Assembly (NCBI RefSeq): GCF_030813695.1
Contig: NZ_JAUSVA010000002.1
Coordinates: 7,153,501 to 7,217,500, forward strand
Length of the DNA stretch: 64,000 nt
Direction: 5' to 3'
Source: Kitasatospora herbaricolor
GTDB taxonomy: Bacteria > Actinomycetota > Actinomycetes > Streptomycetales > Streptomycetaceae
Shown: piece after piece, positions 16,663 through 23,493 of the stretch
How positions within the stretch are numbered: position 1 is the first letter of the stretch
Layout of the letters: each line of letters opens with the position of its first letter
The notes under the pieces: model-generated
Told to the model about the DNA's origin: nothing
Database searches by the model: none
Seen by the model: the letters and a program-made list of their open reading frames with translations, nothing else
Position numbers and translations under genes: made by a program

Positions 16663-18275
16663 CCGCCGGCCCGCCCGGCCGGCGCCCGGGCCTCGGGCTC
16701 GCGGGCACCGGGAGAGCCCGGGGGGCCGGCCCGGGCGGTGGTCCCCGCGAACCCGGACCGGCCGCCCTCTCCGGCGGCGCCGACGGCCCGCAGGCCCTGC
16801 GCCCGCTGCTGGACACCGTGCTCGACGCGCTGGCGGCCGGCGCCGCCCGCCGGGCCGGGCCGGTGCCGGCCGGCAGACCGGGGCCGCTCGCGGAGCAGGT
16901 GAGCGCCGAGTTCGCCGGGCGCGCGGCCGGCCCCGACGCGCTGCGCCGGCTCACCGAACTCCTCGCGTACGGCAGCGCCGACCCCGCGGACCCGGCCTGC
17001 GCGGCCCACCTGCACTGCCCGCCACTGGCCGTGGCGGTCGCCGCCGACCTCGCCGTCAGCGCCCTCAACCCCTCCCAGGACTCCTGGGACCAGGCCCCCG
17101 CCGCCACCGCCCTGGAAACCGCCCTGCTCGCCGAGCTCGCCGCGCTGGTCGGCTTCGACCCCCGGCAGGCCACCGGGGTGCTCACCTCCGGCGGCACCGA
17201 GTCCAACCTGATGGGCCTGATGCTGGCCCGGGACCAGATCCTCGACGGCATCGTGGAGGTGGACGGCCTGCCGGCCGGCACCCGGCCGCTGATCTTCGCC
17301 TCGCAGGCCGCCCACTTCTCCGTCCAGCGCGCCGCCGCCCTGCTCGGGCTCGGCGAGCGCGCGGTGGTGGCCGTGCCGGTCGACCGCGACCTGCGGATGG
17401 ACCCGGACGCGCTGGCCCGGGCGATGGCCGAGGCCGTCTGGGAGGGCGGCACCCCGCTGGCCGTGGTCGCGACCGCGGGCACCACCGACACCGGCGCCGT
17501 CGACCCGCTGCACCGGGCCGCCGACCTGGCCGCCCGCTACGGCGCCTGGCTGCACGTGGACGCCGCCTACGGCGGCGGAGCGCTGCTCTCCGACCGGCTG
17601 GCCCCGCTGCTCGACGGGATCGCCCGGGCCGACTCGGTCTCGCTCGACTGGCACAAACTGGGCTGGCAGCCGGCCGCCGCCGGGATCTTCCTGGCCCGGC
17701 GGGCCGAGACCTACGTGTCGCTGCTGCGCCGCGCCGTCTACCTCAACCCGGCCGACGACGAGGAGGCCGGCTACCCGAGCCTGCTCGGCCTGTCGCTGCG
17801 CACCACCCGCCGGGCCGACGCCTTCAAGCTGGCCGTCACCCTGCGCACCCTCGGCCGGGCCGGCCTCGGCGCCCTGGTGGACGCCTGTCACGACCTCGCC
17901 CTCGCCACCGCCGAGGCGGTCCGCGCCGAGCCCGCCCTGGACCTGCACTGCCCGCCGGTCCTCAGCACGGTGGTCTTCCGCTACCTCCCGGCCGCGGCCC
18001 GGCCCGGCGGCCCGGACGGGACGGGGGCCGAGCCCGGCCGGAGCGGCCCGGACCGGATCGGGGCAGAGGCGGACCGGGTGAACGCCGAGGTGCGCCGGCT
18101 GCTGCTGCGCGAGGGCCGGGCCGTCGTCGGCCGGACGGAACTCCCGGGCAGCGGTCCGGGTCGGGTCCGGCTCAAGCTGACCCTGCTCAATCCGCACACC
18201 ACCGCCGAGCGGACGACGGCCCTGCTGCACGAGGTGGTCCGGGCCGGCCGGGAGGTCGAGACGTCCGGCGTCTGA
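16659..18275 (+). CDS. ddc: L-2,4-diaminobutyrate decarboxylase (group II PLP enzyme)
   Basis: This 538-aa protein matches RhbB/Ddc-type decarboxylases: HLHCPPLAVAVAADLAVSAL, then TGVLTSGGTESNLMGLMLAR, VVATAGTTDTGAVDPL and WLHVDAAYGGGALLS, with the PLP lysine in SLDWHKLGWQP. It removes CO2 from diaminobutyrate to give 1,3-diaminopropane, a building block of citrate-based siderophores. The first 45 residues are Gly/Pro/Arg-rich and unconserved in appearance. The GTG start overlaps the dat stop by 4 bp, so the two are one operon. A weak hairpin (18293-18313) follows the stop. Confidence 0.9.
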   Translation: MTAGPPGRRPGLGLAGTGRARGAGPGGGPREPGPAALSGGADGPQALRPLLDTVLDALAAGAARRAGPVPAGRPGPLAEQVSAEFAGRAAGPDALRRLTELLAYGSADPADPACAAHLHCPPLAVAVAADLAVSALNPSQDSWDQAPAATALETALLAELAALVGFDPRQATGVLTSGGTESNLMGLMLARDQILDGIVEVDGLPAGTRPLIFASQAAHFSVQRAAALLGLGERAVVAVPVDRDLRMDPDALARAMAEAVWEGGTPLAVVATAGTTDTGAVDPLHRAADLAARYGAWLHVDAAYGGGALLSDRLAPLLDGIARADSVSLDWHKLGWQPAAAGIFLARRAETYVSLLRRAVYLNPADDEEAGYPSLLGLSLRTTRRADAFKLAVTLRTLGRAGLGALVDACHDLALATAEAVRAEPALDLHCPPVLSTVVFRYLPAAARPGGPDGTGAEPGRSGPDRIGAEADRVNAEVRRLLLREGRAVVGRTELPGSGPGRVRLKLTLLNPHTTAERTTALLHEVVRAGREVETSGV

Positions 18276-18999
18276 GCCCGGCGTGTGCGCGGGGCCGGGA
18301 CGTGAACCCGGCCGGCGGCCCGGTGGCCCGGACCGGCCTTCCCCCACCCCGGCGAACTGGTCGCGGAAATGCATGCACCGACCTTTCCGGGTGGTCGGGT
18401 TGGAGGAAAGTACACTGGTGCCCGCGAGCGCCGGATGGGAATGCGGAAGCGCCCGGGCGGGGCCGGTGAAGTGTCTCCGTAGACATACCAATGCCAGGGT
18501 CGTACAGGCTGATTCAGGTCACCGGAGGACCGAATTCCGCCAACCCCCGGACAGGCCTTGCGGAGCGCCCGAACAACGGCGGTAACTTCTTGTAGTCGCC
18601 GCCACACCAGGAGCACACGGCTCCCCGGGACTAGCGGCACAAGGGGGATCCACCGCCCGCGCCCGCGTTCGCCCGGGCGCCGCGACCTTGCTTCCGCGTG
18701 TGACCCCGCCCAGGCCGCCCCACCGGGCGGTCCTCCGCCTCCTGGCCCGCCCGTCCGTCCGGTGCCGCACCGCGCCCCGGCCGGCTCCGCGATGCCGTCA
18801 CACCTGCCGGATCCGTCATCCGTGCCGGAGCCGACATCCGGGCCGGAACCCTCACCCGAGCCGGTGCATTCGGATCCAGCCGGGTGATTCCCGCCCGACC
18901 ACGGCGGACTTCCCGTACCGAGCACGCGCATGGCCCGGCCATGCCCGAAACACCTTTCAGAGCACCGTGATCCATTCCTGCGAGCGCGAAGGCCCCGGC
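18276..18999. other. Long intergenic region before the cyclodipeptide synthase gene
   Basis: This 724-bp gap holds a weak hairpin (18293-18313), a locally AT-richer patch around 18365-18420 with a TACACT hexamer (possible -10 near 18411) and an 18-bp imperfect tandem repeat (18801-18872). I see no iron box, so the downstream CDPS/P450 genes may not be directly iron-controlled. Short ORFs here (for example 18558-18887) lack good ribosome sites and coding bias. Confidence 0.45.
18801..18872. repeat. Four imperfect 18-bp tandem repeats upstream of the CDPS gene
   Basis: Units begin at 18801, 18819, 18837 and 18855. Each contains a GCCGG core at the same phase (for example TCCGTGCCGGAGCCGACA). 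The array ends 127 bp before the CDPS start and is not in a supported gene. Confidence 0.6.
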
Positions 19000-19752
19000 A
19001 TGAGCGAAACGCTCCTCAGCACCACCCCGACCATGTTCGAGGCACAGCCCTTCTCCCCCCGCTGCCAGGCGATCTGGCGCCGGGGCGACCACCTGCTGAT
19101 CGGCGTCAGCCCGGGAAACAGCTATTTCGGACCTCAGCGGATCAGCGAACTCGTCTCCTGGTCCACGGAGTTCTTCGCCGCCGTCGACATCGTCTACGCC
19201 GACCTGCACGTCGAGGTCCAGTACCAGGCCTTCGGCCGCCCGCCCGAGCAGGCCCAGCGCCGGGCCGCCAAGGAGATCAAGGCGACCGCCCGCCGGATCC
19301 GGCGAGGCGTCGAGGAGTCGGGCCGCCCGGGCGTGGGCGTCCATCCGCTCTCCTCCTTCACCGGCGACCCGGTCTACCAGCGCCTGCACCGGTCCGTCCT
19401 GGACGCCCTGCGCACCGACCCGGTGCTGAGGGAGGCGGCCGAGGGCATGGCCCGTTCCTTCCTGACGGCGAGGCTGGGCGAGGGCCTGCCGCCCACCGAG
19501 GACCAACTGGAGGCCGGGCTGCGGTACATCGCGGCCGAGCTGCCCTTCTTCCTGGACACCCCCGCGCTGCTCCGGGTGCCCTCCTCGGTCAGTTGCTACC
19601 ACGTCCAGCTCCCGCTCACCCCCGTCCTCTTCGGCCGGGACGCCGGACTGCGCGCGGCCGCCGGACAGGGCTACGCAGTGGTCCGTCAGGCCGCCGTGGC
19701 GGGTGTCCCGCCGCAAGCCACCGCCCGACCGGCCGCCCGACCGGCCGCCTGA
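19000..19752 (+). CDS. tRNA-dependent cyclodipeptide synthase (AlbC/Rv2275 family, NYH subfamily)
   Basis: This 250-aa protein makes a 2,5-diketopiperazine from two aminoacyl-tRNAs. It opens with GDHLLIGVSPGNSYF, whose catalytic Ser is residue 37, the same number as in AlbC, with Asn at 40. LRYIAAELPFFLDTP gives Tyr176 and Glu180 (AlbC Y178/E182), and VPSSVSCYHVQLPL gives Tyr200-His201 (AlbC Y202-H203), so all catalytic positions are present and the subfamily is NYH. Wording around these motifs is closest, from memory, to Mycobacterium tuberculosis Rv2275 (cyclo-Tyr-Tyr synthase): GVSPGNSYF, FLDTPA and CYH..LPL are shared. The C-terminus ends in a repeat-encoded ATARPAARPAA tail. A P450 gene follows 74 bp downstream. 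The product is inferred, not proven. Confidence 0.95.
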   Translation: MSETLLSTTPTMFEAQPFSPRCQAIWRRGDHLLIGVSPGNSYFGPQRISELVSWSTEFFAAVDIVYADLHVEVQYQAFGRPPEQAQRRAAKEIKATARRIRRGVEESGRPGVGVHPLSSFTGDPVYQRLHRSVLDALRTDPVLREAAEGMARSFLTARLGEGLPPTEDQLEAGLRYIAAELPFFLDTPALLRVPSSVSCYHVQLPLTPVLFGRDAGLRAAAGQGYAVVRQAAVAGVPPQATARPAARPAA

Positions 19753-19780
19753 CCCGCCACCCGACCCGTCGCCCGACCGG
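19721..19780. repeat. 12-bp tandem repeat spanning the CDPS stop codon
   Basis: Five units of about CCGCCCGACCGG start at 19721, 19733, 19745, 19757 and 19769; the first two are identical. The CDPS stop (19750-19752) arises within the third unit, so repeat number sets the protein's C-terminal length and the spacing to the P450 gene. Confidence 0.75.
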
Positions 19781-19826
19781 CCGCCGACGCGTGCCACCCT
19801 CACCACACCCTCAGGAGTTCCGTTCC

Positions 19827-21029
19827 ATGACCACGAGTGCTCAGCGCGAAGCGACCTTCCCCCTCTCCCGGCGCGGCGACGTCCTGCCCGCCGAGGCGAC
19901 CCGGCTCCGGGAGGAGCAGCCGGTGGCCAGGGTCCGCACCATGACCGGGGACGAGGCCTGGCTGGTCAGCAGCTACGCCCTCGCCAAGCAGGTGCTGGAG
20001 GACGACCGCTTCAGCCTCAAGGACACCGCCAACCCCGGGGTGCCCCGGCAGTACGCGTTGACCATCCCGCCCGAGGTGGTCAACAACATGGGCAACATCA
20101 ACAGCGCCGGCCTGCGCAACGCCGTGATGAAGACCCTCTCGCCGCGCGCCGACAAGGAGTTGGACGGTTGGCTGGAGGCCGAGGCGCACCGGCTGATCGA
20201 CACCCTGGTCGCGCACGGCGCGCCCGGCGAACTGCGCGACGGCTTCACCGAGCCGTACTCGGCGGCCCTGCACTGCCGGCTGCTCGGCATACCCGTCGAC
20301 GACTGGCGCCGGCTGATGTCCGGCATCGACCTCGCCTTCGTCACCAGCCCGACGCCCTTCGAGGGCTCCTCGCCGAACTGGTACAAGGACCTCGGCTACA
20401 TGGTGGAGGGGCTCAACGCCGATCCCGCGCCGACCGAGGGCCTGTTCGGACGGTTCGCGGCGCTGCGCCGCTCGCCCGAGGTGTCCGACCGGGTCGACGA
20501 CGAACTGCTGGCCACCGTCGCGCTCTCGCTGTTCGGCGCCGGCGCGGTCTCCACCTCCGCCTTCCTGCTGCACGCGATCATCGCGCTGCTCCAGCGGCCG
20601 GAGCTGGCGGACCGGCTGCGGGCCGAGCCGGCGGTGATCGGCCGGGCGGTCGACGAGCTGCTGCGGGTCAACCTCTCGATCGGCGACGCGCTGCCCCGGC
20701 TGGCGACGGCGGACGTCCGGCTCGGCGAGGTGCTGGTGAAGGAGGGCGAGCTGGTGCTGGTCCTGGTCGAGGGGGCCAACTTCGACCCGGAGGTGTTCCC
20801 GCACCCCGAGAGGATCGACTTCGACCGGGAGAGCAACCCGCACCTGGCCTTCGGCGCCGGCCGGCACTTCTGCCCGGCCTCCGCGCTCGGCCGCACCCAC
20901 GCCGAGATCGCGCTGACGGCCCTGGTGGAGCGGTTGCCGGGGCTGCGGCCGGCCCTGCCGATCGAGCAGCTGGCCTGGCGTCCTGGCTTCATCAAGCGGC
21001 TGCCGGAGCGGCTGCCGGTGATCTGGTGA
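19827..21029 (+). CDS. Cytochrome P450, CYP121 (mycocyclosin synthase)-like
   Basis: This 400-aa P450 has heme-ligand motif FGAGRHFCPASALGR (Cys349) and an EELLR-type ExxR helix (VDELLRVNLS). Long segments read almost like M. tuberculosis CYP121 (Rv2276) as I remember it: VRTMTGDEAWLVSSYAL, PPEVVNNMGNI, PRLATADVRLGEVLV, GELVLVLVEGANFDPE and the end RLPERLPVIW. CYP121 forms an aryl C-C bond in cyclo(Tyr-Tyr). Thr/Asn/Trp pocket positions are kept, but Phe280 is Ile285, Gln385 is Ile389 and Arg386 is Lys390. It should act on the diketopiperazine of the preceding gene. No ferredoxin gene is adjacent. AGGAG lies 9 nt before the ATG. Confidence 0.95.
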   Translation: MTTSAQREATFPLSRRGDVLPAEATRLREEQPVARVRTMTGDEAWLVSSYALAKQVLEDDRFSLKDTANPGVPRQYALTIPPEVVNNMGNINSAGLRNAVMKTLSPRADKELDGWLEAEAHRLIDTLVAHGAPGELRDGFTEPYSAALHCRLLGIPVDDWRRLMSGIDLAFVTSPTPFEGSSPNWYKDLGYMVEGLNADPAPTEGLFGRFAALRRSPEVSDRVDDELLATVALSLFGAGAVSTSAFLLHAIIALLQRPELADRLRAEPAVIGRAVDELLRVNLSIGDALPRLATADVRLGEVLVKEGELVLVLVEGANFDPEVFPHPERIDFDRESNPHLAFGAGRHFCPASALGRTHAEIALTALVERLPGLRPALPIEQLAWRPGFIKRLPERLPVIW

Positions 21030-21094
21030 CGGCGACACGGTCCGGGTCGGTCGGGTCCGGCGCGGAGGACGAGCCGGGCCCCTCCTAACCCCGG

Positions 21095-21128
21095 GGACGG
21101 GCCCGGACGACCTCGTCGGGGCCCGTCC
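21095..21128. terminator. Bidirectional terminator between P450 and IMPase genes
   Basis: A 10-bp stem (21095-21104 with 21119-21128) continues after a one-base mismatch into GACGA/TCGTC around a 2-nt apex. The genes on either side converge here. Confidence 0.72.
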
Positions 21129-21213
21129 GTCCCGGCCGGGAACGGTCCGGCGGCCGTGGCCGGACACCGACCGGGCCGCGGGGACCCGGCGCCGGGCCGG
21201 GCGGCCTCCGAGG

Positions 21214-22023
21214 TCAGGCCCGTACGCCGAGCAGGATCTCGCGGGTGCGCTCCCAGGTGGCGGGGTCGGCGGCGACCAGCAGGCCGTCCTGGCCGCCCGG
21301 CGGGTCGGGCCGGTAGGTGGAGCCGTCCAGCCGGGCGGAGACTCCGCCGGCCTCGGTGACCAGCAGGGAGCCGGGCGCGTGGTCCCACGGCAGGGTGCGC
21401 CAGTAGAAGATGAACTCCTGCTCGCCGTCCGCGATCTGGGGGTACTCCACCCCGGCGGCGTGCCGGCCGGGGGTGACCTCGCCGAAGGCGGCCGCGTTGG
21501 CCCGCAGCCGGTCGCGCTCGGCGGGGTCGACGAACCGGCTCTTGACCGAGCCGCGCCAGTCGCCCGGCCGGGCCGAGGCGGGCGTACGGGTCAGCCGCTC
21601 GCCGTTGCGCCAGGCGCCGGAGCCCAGCTCGGCGGCGTAACCGGTCGCGGTCATCGGCTGCCAGATCCAGGCCGCGACCGTCCGCCCGGAGCGCACCAGC
21701 GAGGCCATCACCGCGAAGTCGGGGCGGCCGGCGATGAAGTTGGAGGTGCCGTCCACCGGGTCGACCAGCCAGACGGCGGGCTCGGACTCCAGGGCGTGGG
21801 CCAGCTCGGGATCGGCGGAGACGGCCTCCTCGCCCACCACGGGGACGGGCAGCAGCTCCCGCAGCCGCCGGGCGATGATCACTTCGGCCTCCCGGTCGGC
21901 GACGGTGACCACCTCGCCGGGGGCCTTCTCCATCACCTCACCGGCCGCCAGCGCCCGGAAGCGCGGCAGGACCACCTCGGCGGACGCCTCGGCGAGGATC
22001 TCCGCCACCTTCTCCATCAGCAC
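21214..22023 (-). CDS. Inositol monophosphatase family phosphatase
   Basis: This is a protein of about 269 aa with the metal-binding signatures of the IMPase/FBPase/CysQ superfamily: VGEEAVS (Glu), VWLVDPVDGTSNFIAG (motif DPxDGT) and LPWDHAPGSLLVTEAGG (WDxA motif). It hydrolyses a small phosphate monoester using Mg2+; inositol phosphate, histidinol phosphate or PAP are all possible. The GTG at 22023 has AAGGGAG at ideal spacing; an ATG at 22017 is the alternative. It sits between the CDPS/P450 pair and the siderophore operon, but nothing in its sequence ties it to either pathway. Confidence 0.88.
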   Translation of the reverse strand: MLMEKVAEILAEASAEVVLPRFRALAAGEVMEKAPGEVVTVADREAEVIIARRLRELLPVPVVGEEAVSADPELAHALESEPAVWLVDPVDGTSNFIAGRPDFAVMASLVRSGRTVAAWIWQPMTATGYAAELGSGAWRNGERLTRTPASARPGDWRGSVKSRFVDPAERDRLRANAAAFGEVTPGRHAAGVEYPQIADGEQEFIFYWRTLPWDHAPGSLLVTEAGGVSARLDGSTYRPDPPGGQDGLLVAADPATWERTREILLGVRA

Positions 22024-22132
22024 GTGCCGCTCCCTTCGCTGACACCACTCTCGCACGCCTGTGCCAGGCGGACCTGCGGCAGCCCCCTCGGCACCGGGCG
22101 TCCCGGTACCCGCTCCGGCAGCTCGGGCCCCG

Positions 22133-22157
22133 CCGACCCCAGTCGCCCCGGGGTCGG
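22133..22157 (-). terminator. Possible terminator of the leftward siderophore operon
   Basis: An 8-bp stem CCGACCCC/GGGGTCGG (22133-22140 with 22150-22157) lies about 100 bp past the decarboxylase stop on the reverse strand. Confidence 0.45.
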
Positions 22158-22251
22158 TGCCGACGACGGGCACCCCCGCCGGCCCCGGGGGGGCGGTCAC
22201 GCACCGGTACTCCCGCCCGAGGTGCCGTCCGGGGGCCGGCCCGTCCGCCGC

Positions 22252-23493
22252 TCAGCCGGTGCCGTCGGTGCCGGCGTCCCCGGTGCCGTCGCCCGCGTCG
22301 TCCAGGAAGTGGAAGCCCGGGCGAGGGTGCATCAGGAACTCGTGGTGCGAGATGTTCCAGGCGTACGCGCCGGCCATCGCGAACAGCACCCGGTCCCCGG
22401 CGCGCAGCCCGTCCACCGGGGCCCGCGCCGCCAGCACGTCCTTCGGGGTGCAGAGCTGGCCGGCCAGGGTGGCCCGACCGGTGGTGACGGCGGGCCGTGG
22501 CCAGGGGTGCAGCCAGCCGGCCACCGGCAGCACCTCGAAGGGCTGGTCGTGACCCCGGGTGGCGGGGGTGCGCAGGTGGTGGGTGCCGCCGCGGACGACG
22601 GCGAAGTCCTCGCCGTGGCTCCGCTTCACGTCCAGCACCTCGGTGGCGTACCAGCCGCAGTACGCGGTCATGGCCCGCCCCGGTTCGATCCGCAGGGTCA
22701 GGCCCGGGTGGCGGTCGAGCAGCTTCTCCAGGCCGGTGCCGAAGGCCGTCCAGTCGAAGCGGTCGGCGGGGTCGGCGTAGTCCACGGCCATCCCGCCGCC
22801 GACGTCGACCTCCTCCAGGGCGATCCGGTGCCGCCGGGCGAACCGCACCGACCAGTCCACCACCTGCTCGGCCACCTGGAGCTGGGCCGGCGCCCGCAGA
22901 CCGCTCGCCAGGTGGGCGTGCGTGCCGCGCAGCCGCAGCTGCCGCCCGAGCGGCCCGGCCAGCAGGGCCGCGCAGGCGTCGGCGCGCTCGGGGTCCAGCC
23001 CGAACGGGGTCGGCCGGCCGCCCATGGCCAGCGCGACCGAGTCCAGCGGGCCGGCGCCGATCGGCACGTTCACCCGCAGCAGGACGTCGACGACCGCTTC
23101 GGGGGTGCCGGCCAGCGCGTCGGCCAGCCGGTACAGCTCCTGCTCGCTCTCCACGTGCCAGCGGTGCACCCCGAGTCGGACGGCCTCGGAGATCTCGGCC
23201 GGCGTCTTGCCCGGCCCGCCGAAGGCCAGCGCCGCACCGGGCACGGCCGCCCGGACGTGCGCCGACTCGCCGCCGCTGGAGACCTCGAAGCCGTCCACCG
23301 CGCCGCGCAGCGCGGCCAGGACGGCGGGCTCGGGATTGGCCTTGGCCGCGTAGTACAGCTCCACCCGGCCGGGCAGGGCGGCCCGGACCGCCGCCGCGTG
23401 CCCGCGCAGCAGCGGCAGGTCGTAGAGGTAGGCCGGGAGTTCGTCGGCGGCCAGGGCGGCGGCCCGCCGCCGGACCAGGGGGGTGGCGTTCAT
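22252..23493 (-). CDS. PLP-dependent decarboxylase of siderophore pathways (PvsE/AcsE/SbnH type)
   Basis: This 413-aa fold-type III (alanine racemase-like) decarboxylase has the PLP lysine in YYAAKANP (Lys51), RIEPGRAMTAYCGWY near the cofactor phosphate, and CTPKD. The ending MAGAYAWNISHHEFLMHPRP is the form seen in NIS-siderophore decarboxylases rather than lysine-making LysA. PvsE and AcsE convert serine to ethanolamine, while SbnH decarboxylates a citryl-diaminopropionate intermediate; which applies here is open. The ATG overlaps the stop of the NIS synthetase gene by 4 bp, so it is the last gene of the four-gene operon. Confidence 0.88.
   Translation of the reverse strand: MNATPLVRRRAAALAADELPAYLYDLPLLRGHAAAVRAALPGRVELYYAAKANPEPAVLAALRGAVDGFEVSSGGESAHVRAAVPGAALAFGGPGKTPAEISEAVRLGVHRWHVESEQELYRLADALAGTPEAVVDVLLRVNVPIGAGPLDSVALAMGGRPTPFGLDPERADACAALLAGPLGRQLRLRGTHAHLASGLRAPAQLQVAEQVVDWSVRFARRHRIALEEVDVGGGMAVDYADPADRFDWTAFGTGLEKLLDRHPGLTLRIEPGRAMTAYCGWYATEVLDVKRSHGEDFAVVRGGTHHLRTPATRGHDQPFEVLPVAGWLHPWPRPAVTTGRATLAGQLCTPKDVLAARAPVDGLRAGDRVLFAMAGAYAWNISHHEFLMHPRPGFHFLDDAGDGTGDAGTDGTG

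Noticed and set aside
15265..18275. Ectoine biosynthesis (EctB-like aminotransferase)
   Set aside because: The aminotransferase is coupled to a decarboxylase and an iron box, with no EctA or EctC nearby.
18558..18887. 109-codon Pro-rich frame before the CDPS gene
   Set aside because: No Shine-Dalgarno, and part of it is simply the 18-bp tandem repeat read as protein.
19000..21029. Albonoursin-type pathway (AlbA/AlbB oxidase partners)
   Set aside because: No cyclic dipeptide oxidase subunits flank the CDPS; the only partner is a P450.
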